A stretch of DNA of 64,000 nt from Gamarada debralockiae (Eukaryota > Ascomycota > Leotiomycetes > Helotiales > Hyphodiscaceae): contig NXFV01000318.1 of NCBI GenBank assembly GCA_002803225.1, forward strand, positions 1-64,000, in the 5' to 3' direction. Shown here piece after piece: positions 31,859 through 42,729 of this stretch. Positions within the stretch are counted from its first letter, which is position 1. The number at the start of each line of letters is the position of its first letter. The notes under the pieces are model-generated. The model ran no database searches. It was given only the letters and a program-made list of their open reading frames with translations, and was not told where the DNA came from. The translations under genes were made by a program, and so were the position numbers.

Positions 31859-33943
31859 TTAGACTCGACAGAGCTCATCCCCAACCTCCTCCCACCGCTC
31901 GTTCCCAACGCACGGCGTACACCACAGAACGTCATCTGGATCAACTCTCCGTTTGATATCAAGCAGACGAGGGTAATTAGTGCCCCAGAATGCTTGCTGG
32001 AAATTCGGTTCATTGGGATCGGCCTGTCATTGCCATCAAGTCAGCATCTTATGAGGATTGAGGCGAATAGCCGAAGAATAAATAATTAAAAGCTGGGAGT
32101 AAAAAAAGAGAAGTTATGTTTACCTCATTCATATAAGCACCCATATCAGGCGCAAGTTTCCGCAGGGCAGCATCATACGTATTCGTCAATAGATCCTCCT
32201 GCTCAGCCTTGGCCTTGTTGTCGAATGGATTCCAATCAGCGCTATTCGCTATTCCCTAAGTCAGTACTGCCATACATTCCTTCTATGCCCTAAAAATTAA
32301 TAATTAAAAAATAATTAAAAAAAAAAAACTCACTATAGTGCATGAGCGCCCGTCTCCAAGCGGGATTCACAGCATTACTCCCACCCCTGGGCACGGCATC
32401 CCACACCCCCTTTCCAGACACTAAATACGGCGCACTACTACTCCCCGGCGGGGTGAAGGTCTTAACTGCTTCTTTCAACGCCTCAAAATCTCCGGTCAAA
32501 GCTTTCTCATCTAACAGCCAACTTCCTACCAATCCATCGAACCCTCCATCGAGTGGTCCATTGTTATTCTTGAACCACGAGTAGAAATCTAGGTACGTTG
32601 ACGGGACGAGTGTCATTTGGAATTGGCCTGGATATGGAGCGATGGAAGAGTTGAAGACGTTTGTGAGGACGGCGGCGAGTGAGTCAGAGGTGTTGGCTGG
32701 TGAGAGCACAGGAAGGAAGAAATTGCCTGCGTAAGCGGCGACGGGGGTTGTAATGTTGAGGGCTGGATTTTCGTAGCTTGGGAGGATGAAGGGCAGGCCT
32801 GCGATGCCTTGCGCGGAAAGTAAGGGGTATTGCGACAGTATCGATGCCACTACGGACCAGTATGCGTCAGATGCGGTTTCGGTGCCGATGAGGAAGGACA
32901 CCACGGCGAAAGGGAAGGAGGGGTAGGCTTTGATTGTTGCTGAGGTTATGACGCCGAAGGTTGAGCCGCCTCCGCCTCGCATGGCCCAGAATAGGTCCTG
33001 ATTTTGACACTCGTTGATCGTTAGGATCTCCCCGCATGGCGTCACGATGTCCATCTCCAGCACTTGATCAGCCGCCATGCCGAATGTCGCACTCAGTGCT
33101 GAGTGGCCCCCGCCAGTGAGATAGCCGCCGATGCCAACGGTTGTGGAGCCTCCGGCTACTATTGTGAGGTTTCGGAGACTGGACTGCAGGTCCATCTCCC
33201 CAAACCTGACTTCCAGTTAGCGTGTATTCACGCAGGCTAAGAGCCGGGTATACGTACTGTGAGCCTGCAGCTGCTGTCAAAGCTGGAGTGTCGATAGAGT
33301 ACCCGCATCCCTTTGGCGTAAATCCATTTTGGAACTCAAGCCCCTGCATATGATGCGTCCAAATTGATAACGAATTCGGAGCCGATGACCTTTCAGGAGT
33401 CAGCTTCAGTTTCAAACCATCCACCAATTCATAACAAATCCAAAGCATCACTCACCTCCCCAAATAATCATGTCCCGTTGCCTTCACAATCAACCTAACA
33501 CCCCACTTCCTTGCAAAATCCACGCCGGCTTTCACATCCTCAGCACATGTAGCATTGATAACGTAAACCGGATATCCCTTCCCAGAGCACGTATCATTCG
33601 CATATGGCAAACATGTATCGTTATTCCAATTATTTTGAACGCTGGAGACGGGATCTTCGGTGTGGTACGCTGCTGTGAGCCAGTCTGCTTGGATCGTGGG
33701 GCATGTAGATGGGTTGTAGGTAGGTTGGTCGGGATGGCAGACTGCGCCTGGTGGGATGGTGTAGATGAGACGGCCGGAGAGTGTGCGGTTTAGTTCAGCC
33801 CATGAGGAGTCGCTGGGCCAGGAAGGCGATCCGGGAACGGGTTTGCAGGTGGTATGGGATTTGGAGTGCCAGGTATTGTTCGCAATTGCGAACGGGATAT
33901 GGGAGAGAAGGATGAAGAGGGCGAGGCGCTTGAGATACTGCAT
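31859..33943 (-). CDS. Secreted BBE-like FAD-dependent oxidoreductase
   Basis: Five exons on the minus strand: 33943-33456, 33389-33258, 33205-32334, 32248-32124 and 32023-31859, all in phase, 593 aa. The signal peptide is MQYLKRLALFILLSHIPFAIA; this ATG is preferred to the one nine codons upstream. The FAD_binding_4 domain has VKATGHDYLGRSS (the His that usually carries 8-alpha flavin) and VGIGGYLTGGGHSALS, then LFWAMRGGGGSTFGVIT. The C-terminal BBE motif reads FWGTNYPRLLDIKRRVDPDD. The second flavin-linking Cys of bicovalent members (GGxC) is Thr here (GGSTTVG), suggesting single covalent attachment. Many possible N-glycosylation sites (NXT/S). The family oxidises sugars, alcohols or secondary-metabolite intermediates outside the cell; the substrate cannot be told. 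No biosynthetic cluster is adjacent. Confidence 0.9.
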
Positions 33944-35061
33944 TGTGAGTTTTGGTCGTAAGGCCGTCAATCTAGGAAAATTGACAGCAGCTTATAGCGA
34001 TCTCATGAATACGACTTCCAACCTTTATATTTCTTTCAGCTAAATGGCAAAACAACAGCATCTGTGATCTCCACTGCAAACAGGAGCTCATTAAATTGGG
34101 CCCTGTCACAATGCTTATTTTGCCATATCCTTCTGCTTGAGCACCTAAATGTAAGCCGGAACGAAGACAACTTGATCAATGAAGACATCAATGGCTTCTC
34201 TCGCATCTAAATCCCGGTGATCAATTCCTACCTCTTGGTTGGCCAATGCCGAGAAAGATCCGCCAATGCAGCTTGCCACCTCAAGCACACCAATCAAAGA
34301 CTTTCCATCATTGACATGAGGCTTGAAGGATCACGAAAATCCGGGGCGAACAAGCTGAGGACATGGTCTGAGGGACTGTGTAATTATAGATTATGATGTT
34401 GATCGACATCGAAATGTGGACACGAGGCTGAACTTTCGTCCGGCTCTTAGGTGACACAAGCGACCAGCTGTGCGTTTCGAGCATGCAATACGGAATACGA
34501 AGCGATCGCTGATTTCCGTGTAGCATTCAGCCTTACACAAAGCGAACAATCGAAATACAGTAGGAAAAAATTAATCGAAGATGAGAAAATCTGGGGAAGC
34601 CATGCCAAGATATCCTCTTGGCCTGCAAATTTGGCTGAACGAATTTGAAAGGTTCCTTGAAGTTGAAAACACAACATCACGCAAGTCCAGTCCAAGAGGC
34701 AGGGCCAAGATATGAATTAAGATCAAAGGAGTACTTATTTGAGGAATTTTGGTTCCAAAATTATCTCCGAAATTCCCCCAGCCAAGCTCTCCCGGAATAC
34801 CAGGACCGGAGATTTAGGTCCTCTTGGAACTTTCTCAGACGTGCGACAAAAAAGCATGATTTTCAAGCCGTCGTCGTCACATGATACACCCGAGCTGATG
34901 TAAATTTTCTGAAGGATTTCTTTTGGAGTTGCTGCATTAAAGAGTAAAGGTATAACTGCATGCGTAGATGAAAACCCCAAGTAGGAACATCATAAGAAAT
35001 ATGTACAGAATGCAATTACTACAGCTACTCCACAGGAAGAAAGCCTCGCTCCATTTTTTTA
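33944..35061. other. Intergenic (1.1 kb) between the BBE-like and Syp1-like genes
   Basis: Promoter of the BBE-like gene and probable 3' UTR of the Syp1-like gene. Short ORFs only; no feature recognised. Confidence 0.4.
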
Positions 35062-37986
35062 CTAAGTCTTCAATGCTCCCCTGGCCTCAAACTTCCCACT
35101 AATAAGTTTCCTACTCGTTTCAATCTCAGCCCAATTTCCAGTCGGAGTCACCGCTGAGGGACTGGCAATGGTATCATCCGCAAATGGATCCATACTCTCC
35201 TCCCCCTCTTTTCCCTTTCCACTTTCCAGTCGAGACAAACTGAGCCCAGCAACTGAGCCGTGCATCTCCCATTTAGCGTCGACATAACCAGGGACTGGCA
35301 TCGCACCTTCCGCGACCGTGAGCCGACAGACGAGTTTGCGTGTTTCGTTGGTCAGAGTTAATTCACCCCATCTCCAGAAAACACATGACTGCTGGGCCTT
35401 GAACGTTCCAGATGGTTTACTTTGACATGCGATAGGCCGCCCTCCTGTGTATCGTGCAATGATACCTAGGTTTTGGAATGTCACCGGTTCCGTGCTGTAC
35501 GCAGGATTGAGACTGTATTCGATGATAAAATCAAATTTGTCGTCTTTTGGTTTCCAGATGGGCTTGATGAGCAGAGGGTTTCGCGACACCAAGTCCGCCT
35601 CGTCAATATGTACTCGGTAGTTGAATCCGATAAGAGGTTTGGGTGATATCGAAGCAATGGCTATTGTGAATTCATCTGCTTTCTCTTCGGAGACTGGATG
35701 GATGAAAGTTCGGTTCTCTCCAATCGCTTCTAGGCTTGGAAAGTTGTTAATCCGTATGGTCTCGTTGTCTTAAATCATGTCAGCAAACCATTCATAGACA
35801 GGTCCCCGCGGATATTACCTGAAGAAGTTGGCAGCTCATCACCAATAGCCCTGTTGTAGACCAATGAAATTTCGCCATTGATCTTCAATGACTTAGTCTC
35901 CCCATTTTCAATGGAGGCATGCATTGTTTCGACTATTGAAGCGTTGAGGCCAGGGTGGTGCATCTCAGTATGCTTCACTGCGAGGTTGTTCGTAAGTGAC
36001 TGTCCGGAGCGAATCGAGGTACTATCGGACACACTTGGTGCGACTTGCTCCCCTGACGATAATGTTGCAAGAGTTGCTGCTCTGCCGGCCACAATACCGG
36101 GTGATGGGGGTAAGGGGTGCTCGGGACTCATGACATCAAGCGAGTTTGCATGTGAGACAAAAATAGTGTTTCGAACATCTCTTCGTCCTCTGACAGTACC
36201 AGCCTTGCGGCTTGGCGTTGCCATTTGAGATGATCGTAAGGTATTTGCAACATTTGACAACGCTGCCTGGGCATCTGCATCTTGCTCCGGTATGGGTTCC
36301 TTCTGGATATCAAGTTTGAATTGAGATTGAGCCGCTTCTTGTGCTGCCTCTTGTTGAGCTTGGGATATGGGGTCGTTCATAGCTGCTGGAACAGTAAAAC
36401 CTTCTGAATCTCTCTGATTCTCGGAAGCTGCTTTCATGTGTGAAGGCGGTGGACCAGGCGGGGGTTGAACGTCTGACAAATCGGGCAATCCTGTGCCAGC
36501 CGTTCCATTGGGGGCATTCGATGAAGATCTCTGTGGTATGGCATCTGAAATGAAAGCTGAGCCTGCATGTGTTCTATTGGCGGTACCATTCGGTGATGTC
36601 GGGCTAGTAGCTGTTGGAGATTCTGCCAGAGAAGAGAGACGATTATCACGCGATAGATCCTCTCGTAAATTGTTCGACGAAGCACGTGGAGATGGGTTCG
36701 GCCGCCCATCCCGGCTTGCCGAGTTTCTTCCAAAAGGAGCGAAGCCACCTTTGTTGGGTGAAGGAGCTCGAGCAAATCCTCCATGAATGCTTTGGCGTCG
36801 TCGATTGAGCATTGTTCCAAATCGGCTTTTTGAGAATTTGGATTCTGAAGCATATGTTAAAATTACATACTAGTTGGGTGGCAAGCTCTCCACAAAAGAA
36901 AAGAGAGAGCAATTTGATGATTTTATCAAAGGGGAATCAACTTACCAGATTTTTCTTCTTGCCTGCCCGAATGCTCGCTCACATTATCTGTATGAGTCGA
37001 TCTGGGTGTTTGCGGTGGCGGAGGAGTTGCACCTGTCGTAGCGTGCAAAGAACCTCCAGCATTCGATAGTTGTCTCGCTTTCCGCTCTGTAATTGGCTTT
37101 CCTGCAACTGTTGCCTGTGACCAGTTCTTAATCTCTTGGGAAGTATCGATTTCCAGCAACGAGCCCAGGGTTTGTTCAACTGTGACACGGTTTCGTTCAA
37201 TCTGATCTGCCTCGTGCGTCTCGTACTGCGTGAGAACGTCACGGAGGTGGTTCAAACGGGTCTCGTCCAATGCCTGAAGAGTCTCGAATACGAAAGGTGA
37301 TTGAGAGTCCCATTGCTGATTCGCACTCTGTAGTTTCGATGTAGCATTCTCCACCTTCTGTGTACTTGCCTTTCCTCCCTTCTTGCTCAGCTTGTCAGAT
37401 CTCTCTTGAGCATCCTCTAGCTCCTTCGCCATAGCTCCCAGGTTTCCTTGTATTGTAGCCATACCAGACATTTCTCGATTATTCGACGCGAAATTTCGAA
37501 GCGGCTGCTCGACATCTTTTTCTATTCGTTGCGACAGTGTGGCGTGGGAGGATGCTATGGTTTCGGTCGAGTTGATGATCCTTTTCCAAGGTCCATCGAA
37601 TACGCTCAATGAAGGTCAGCTTTTCGTCGCATCGAATCAATTGAAAGGACAGTACCCTAGATCTCCCCCGACGTCTTGCAGTGGCCTCTTGGAAAGCTTC
37701 CTGAGGCCAGCTACATATGCTTCTTCGACTTTCCGGCGCTCCTTTGAACTTGTCAATTATTTGCACTTGTATGCGCCTATCCGCCGAAGCGTACCTGAAG
37801 CCAGTCTGCAATCTCGGCATTGATTTTTCCAATCTTCTTAACGCGCTCATTAAGTTTTGAGACGGCTGCGGCTGGTTGTAAACGTTCCTTCACTTCCGGT
37901 CAGTTGATGGTGACGGGACTCGACAAATGCGACGAATTGCTCACCAGCATAGCAGGATACTCCCGCCTGGACAATGCTTCCTCCAT
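35062..37986 (-). CDS. SYP1: Syp1/FCHo-type endocytic adaptor (F-BAR + mu-homology domain)
   Basis: Six minus-strand exons (37986-37945, 37887-37795, 37741-37656, 37604-36946, 36844-35819, 35768-35062) join in phase to 870 aa. The F-BAR domain fills residues about 10-260: EYPAMLERLQPAAAV, RRKVEEAYVAGLRKL, GVFDGPWKRIINSTE, FETLQALDETRLNHLRDVL. The middle (about 265-600) is Pro/Ser-rich and disordered with many potential phosphosites. The C-terminal 260 residues form the muniscin mu-homology domain. Homologues bind PI(4,5)P2 membrane, curve it and initiate clathrin-mediated endocytosis, and in yeast also affect septins. Introns are 50-101 nt with good GT-AG signals. It shares a 475-bp divergent promoter with the Csk1-like kinase. 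Family assignment strong. Confidence 0.88.
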
Positions 37987-38461
37987 GTTTCTGTATTACC
38001 AGACGGTCACCAGCGCAAGGAAGTAATGCGCATAATAATAAATAATATACAAACGAAGCGAAGTTCTTGTTGTCGGCGTCGCGGAATTGAGGATTGGCAT
38101 CACCAGGCGTGAGTGAGAGTTGCTGAGCTCATCTCGAGCGATCGGCGCTTTCCCAGTGGAGGATCGCATCCCTGTCACTTGATGATTTTAGCCGAAGGAA
38201 AAGCTGCTGCCGGGGAACAACTTCTCTGCTGAGATAGGATGACCTCGGCTTTTGCTGTGAACAACAAACAATCCGTAATTGTCAAATCTACATATATATA
38301 CTTCAGGACCTTCCTTTCCAAGTCAACACTTTCGTCTCTGCAGAGTAGTTGACTTTCAACGACAAAATTCCCCAGTCGAAAATTGATAGAATTGCATTGA
38401 GGACTGACAGCAACGAGGACAACGCACCTCAATTTCCCCGTTATGGATTCAGGGGCTCAAT
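37987..38461. promoter_or_regulatory. Divergent promoter, Syp1-like / Csk1-like
   Basis: 475 bp between two opposite start codons. It includes an A/T-rich TATATATATA at about 38290. No specific operator recognised. Confidence 0.5.
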
Positions 38462-39863
38462 ATGGCTTCAGCATCAACTTGGAGGTCTGCCCTTAAAGCG
38501 GCCGATCGATATGACAACATAGAAAGATTGTAAGTCAAGATGAGACGACACTGCCCATTGTCTTTGTCTTTTGGCACGCTCTTACTAATTGTTGATTACA
38601 GACGAAAGGCTATTGAAGCCAAAGGCTTGAGCTCAACTGGTACTGCACATAAAGCAGCTTTTGCAGCAGAAAACGATGCTTATAACAACTCGGAATCAAG
38701 AGTGAGTGCGATTTCACCCGCTTTGATATTTGTCACGTGACCAACTTTCCCTTCTTTCACTCCAGATTTGGGGTGATGGGATCGCAGGGGTGCTTTGTGA
38801 ACTTGATAAAGCTATGCATAAACTGATATATTTCCCAGGAAGTGTACGATGCTGCTTGCAATGCCATCACCTCAGAGCCACCAAGCAATGTGCCAATCGT
38901 CTTTCAAGATCCAACGGGCCCCGGTATCCGAATAGGATCGTACCAAAACTGTCACCATGTTGCCAGCGGCCTGGTATCAGAAGTGTACCGATCAAAATTT
39001 GTGGCACTGAAGGTCATTACTGAGACTCATAATGTGGAGCCACACAATCCAGGCCGAGAAGTCAAAATCCTACAGCAGCTATCTCACACGTCAATCATCA
39101 CATTGACAGAGACGTTCCGTGACCAGGAATCAAGACTGGTCATGGTCTTCCCATTTATGCCGTTGACTCTGGCAAAAATCATTGGTTCTGGGACGGTATC
39201 GGAAGAGCTCACACGGAACACCTTTCACGATCTCTTCTCAGCTCTCGCATATCTTCATCAGCAAGGCATCATACACCGCGATATCAAGCCCTCGAATCTG
39301 TTGCTAGCTTCCCCGACAGGACCGGCATACCTTTCGGATTTTGGCACGGCGTGGCATCCAACTCTATCTCTCGTCGACGAACCCGCCCATCACAAAGTCC
39401 TAGAAGTTGGCACCACCTGCTACCGAGCTCCAGAGACTCTCTTTGGCAATCGATCATACGGAACGAGCCTCGACATATGGGAAGCAGGTACCATGCTCGT
39501 TGAATGTATACGGAAACCACCGACCCCGCTTTTCGAGTCGAGAGATACCTCAGAGGATGGAAATCAGCTTGGACTCATCTTGAGTATGTTCAAGACGCTT
39601 GGCACCCCTACGAGAGAGACTTGGCCCGAAGCTGTCAACTTCGCAACGCCCCCTTTTGAATGGTATCAGAGTTTTCCTGGAAAGTCGTGGGAGGGGCTTC
39701 TCCCAGATGTTGGCGAGGAGTCGAAAAATTTGGTTATGAAGCTGGTGTGTTTCGAAAGCGGCCAGCGGCTAACTGCTCTTGAGGTTTGTAATTCTTCTAT
39801 GGAGTTTTGAATGCAGCTAATCTTCGTGTGATTTAGGCACTAGCACATCCGTACTTTGAATAA
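38462..39863 (+). CDS. CDK-activating-kinase-like Ser/Thr kinase (Csk1-type)
   Basis: Four exons (38462-38529, 38602-38701, 38839-39783, 39837-39863) give 379 aa. It has a full kinase domain: VALKV (Lys114), HRDIKPSNLLL (HRD 202-204), LSDFGTAWH (DFG 223-225), VGTTCYRAPETLFG and a CDK-type insert with SMFKTLGTPTRETWPEA. The glycine loop is degenerate (VASGLVSEVYRS). The order and the C-lobe LGTPT motif place it with CDK-like kinases; the fungal relative Csk1 phosphorylates the T-loop of CDKs. The last exon is only nine codons (ALAHPYFE and stop). An alternative small exon inside the 137-nt second intron (IWGDGIAG) is possible. Start context AATATGG. Confidence 0.82.
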
Positions 39864-39949
39864 AAGAAATGAAATCGTAAAACAGATCTTCAAGATACCA
39901 GTCCTTCTTGTCTTGATGTTATCGGCTCATAACCACTTGAGACGGTAGT

Positions 39950-40376
39950 CTAATCTGAGAAATCAGCCTTCTTCACGGCTCTCTCCTCCTTGGTGCTCTT
40001 CTTTTGCTCCTTCTCGCGTCTGTGTTTCTCCCTGGCTTTCTCCTTCCTAATCTCCCTATTTCTCTGAGTCTCGCTACCGCATTATCCTCTCTCATCTTCT
40101 CAATCACCGCGAAATGAGGCGCAGCAGCCCGTTGGAACGCTGGCATTCGGGAAACTTTTTCAATCCAGTCGTATGTAGCAAACGAATAATCCGGTGGCCG
40201 AACCTTGCGGCCAGGCTTTGGACGTCCACGAGTTTTTGGCCAACTCCCCAGTGGGATCATTAAGGTCGTCCTGAACGAGACGTGCAACTCGATTGGGCTT
40301 GTTGAGACCAAGGATGAGGTGGTGTAAACTGAGCTCCTGTGCGAGTTGTTTTGAGGTGTATTGGTTATAATTGGTG
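39950..40376 (-). pseudogene. Small basic protein gene, apparently frameshifted
   Basis: Three overlapping minus-strand frames each look coding in turn. First SLHHLILGLNKPNRVARLVQ (about 40330-40260), then RGRPKPGRKVRPPDYSFATY and RAAAPHFAVIEKMRED (about 40230-40085), then a Lys/Glu-rich end (REIRKEKAREKHRREKE ... KKADFSD) to the stop at 39950. No intron joins them. Either two indels broke the gene or the assembly has errors here. I do not recognise the family. Confidence 0.4.
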
Positions 40377-40395
40377 TTCCATGGTCGCCTCGTAG

Positions 40396-40937
40396 TTACC
40401 GAAGGGAAGGATCAAAAAGAGGCGCGTACGGATACCAAGGAAAGATTGTGGCGGGCTGATTGCGGTGTAATAGCGAATCAAAAGGGCTGCCGGCTTCTTG
40501 TTGAGTCGCGAAAGGCGTGCCTCTGTAAAGAGGATAGTTCTGTAGGGAAAACCCTCGTGCTTGTGGCTGTTCAGGGCGTGGACAAGCTTCGTCTTGGCGA
40601 AGGTTGCTAAGTGATCCTACTCGAGATAGCTGGCTTCCAGAAGGAAGTCGGTTGCTCGTATTTCAACTCACTGGTGCTCTGTAGAAAGCTGTTTCCAGAG
40701 TTGGTCAATCTGTTCAATCAGCTCCTTGATATCTCCTGTCCCTTGGACTCTTGTTAATGCTTCGATGCGAGACTCAAGGTGAGCAATGTGGTTCTTCGTC
40801 TTCCCTCGCGCACTGCGTTGTGCCTGGCGGTCAAGCTCCCGCTTCCTCGCTAACCGCTCTTCGGAGAGCTTCTGGGCACGGCGAGAGACTTGCTGTTTGC
40901 GAGAGGGGCCGGGAAGGGGTTCAGCACGTTCAGCCAT
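40396..40937 (-). CDS. Short bZIP transcription factor
   Basis: Two minus-strand exons (40937-40672 and 40606-40396; 65-nt intron with GTGAGT donor and TTAG acceptor), 158 aa. The bZIP basic region is at residues about 24-50 (ARKRELDRQAQRSARGKTKN, retaining the R-x-x-Q-R-x-A-R core). It continues into a short zipper-like helix HIAHLESRIEALT and IKELIEQIDQLWKQL. The rest is Pro/Gln/Phe-rich. The related fungal bZIP group normally continues with a large C-terminal regulatory domain; this copy lacks it and is short. Nuclear DNA-binding protein by homology, target unknown. It may be truncated. Confidence 0.7.
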
Positions 40938-42039
40938 CCTGGTTTACTAGAAATGAGTTAGAGTTCAACATAGTTTGAGGTTGGAGTAGCGTTATGTCTT
41001 GCTTCATAAAGGGTTGGAAGAGGCAGCTAATCTCCCGACTGTGCTGCGCACGGTTGCCTCGTGGTTGCCATGCTCTCCTTTGCAGGGACCCTTTGAAAAA
41101 GAATCTGAGGATGCACGATACCCCACTTGGAAGTGGACGCACCCCCAATCGCTGGCTTGTGTGGAAATTGATCTACTTCCCGAACAGGACTGAAGGACCT
41201 CGGCCCACTTACCGACGGTCACGTGTGACACGTAAAGCCTCTCATTTCGAGTCAGAAAAGCCCGACAGGCATCCTCTGCTCCAGAATGGCAGTTTGATGT
41301 ACCCATTGATACGTGGGGGATGAGATCTGTGAAGTTAATATCAGTGGGATTCGTCCAGAGGTATCTGATGTGCCTCCTGGGTGGATATGATGGGGCGCTT
41401 CAAAGGGTCTCTGAAATCGCTTCACGATTTCAGCCCCGAAAATTGGATCCTTCGTCGCGGTATCGCGCGTTCGACTTCGGCTCGGGCGTACTACCAGCTC
41501 TTGTGGCGTAGACGGGATGGATTAGAAAAGTTTGAGCAGACTCTAGGCTATTTTATAGACTCAGGAGCAGTAGTCATGCTTCCTTCACAAATCATGTCCA
41601 AGGGACGATCGCGCCTTGCTCCTCGGCCTCTCTTTAAGAGCACGTGGAACGAGTCAACGGAACTGACAGTACTTGCATATTCCTTTGGCCCTTTCAGATC
41701 CTGCTCTTATTTTCATATCTCAATCTAATAACCTAGAGAATAAAGAGTCAGTTTGCTTGACTCAAGAACAAGACCGATAGTATATGGCCTACCACAAGCA
41801 GTGGACCGGATCTGTTTCTGAGGCTTTTGTCTTCGTGTTTGGTCAGACAGCCACTTATTGGGCGTCGCCATTCTTTGATTTTATTTGTTTTCAGAGCTTC
41901 TTTCACATTACTTCTGCAGTGCTCATTCACGATTGAGAGATCTTTGAAATGGAGTTTCATCTCGCAGCTCAAATGCTTCCCCCTTTATCTTTTCTTTCGT
42001 CATTGAATTCACTGACCAACTTCGCGATCTATTCGATTC
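40938..42039. other. Intergenic, nothing recognisable
   Basis: Short ORFs on both strands only. Promoter of the bZIP gene on its left side. Confidence 0.4.
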
Positions 42040-42440
42040 TCAATTTGGCTCTGCAATCATGCCGTATACCATAATCCCTTCTCCACCGTGTACCCCGTTT
42101 CCCTTTGCGTCGGCGACGCCCTTTCCAACACACGCTTCCACTACGGTCCGAGACCCAAAATGTGCATAAACATCTCGCGCATGTTCGCCCAAAGATTCAA
42201 CCCAAGCTGGAAGTCCAGCCTCCTTGGCCCTTTGGAGGTATGGTTCAATAAGAGCACGAACGACTCCTATACCACAGGTGGTGTGAGCAAGGTGTTATTT
42301 CCTCGAAGTCGGGGGACACTTACCCGCCTCCGTCCTCTCTGGACATCTACTTATGAGATTAAAATGCCGATATCTCTCCCTGCCACGTACTTCCGTTTCT
42401 AAACGTCAAAGTCCTCGAAGAGGGGGAGAAGTGGGCCTCC
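42040..42440 (-). pseudogene. GNAT acetyltransferase paralogue fragment, C-terminal part
   Basis: The minus strand reads VVRALIEPYLQRAKEAGLPA, WVES and ARDVYAHFGSRTV, then GEGIMVYGMIAEPN and stop. This is collinear with the intact GNAT at 53300 (VRALITPYLEKAKEEGLPA ... GEGITIYCMIAEPQ). Upstream, PLLPLFEDFDV, stop, KRKYVAGRDIGIL matches PLLELYDAF..KKRWLGDRKYWYL with a stop codon inside. No N-terminal exon remains. It is a dead or partial duplicate. Confidence 0.8.
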
Positions 42441-42729
42441 ATGTGTCTCACTATTTATAAGGGGCATAGATGATAATAGAGGAGATATCGATACTATATA
42501 TAAAATTACCACTAATGCGATAGAGATTCGATGCGATTTTGTCTTTCCCATCCAATAAATCAATAAACACAGATGGTGCGCTAAGTATAATCAGAACCAA
42601 ACTACCGCTTTTATCCAACCGCGAGGTACCTTCTTTCCATTCTTATCCAACCATTGCAGCAAACGCCCGCGCAAGATCCATGCCATCCCATCACCTGTAT
42701 AATACAATACCACCGTAACTCCTCTAGCC

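Noticed and set aside
31717..32013. 98-aa minus-strand ORF over the last BBE exon
   Set aside because: Wrong frame; the correct frame gives the BBE motif and a proper stop at 31859.
38842..38844. Kinase start at 38842 (track-style non-ATG start)
   Set aside because: It is a GTG inside exon 3; two upstream exons with good splice sites supply an ATG at 38462.
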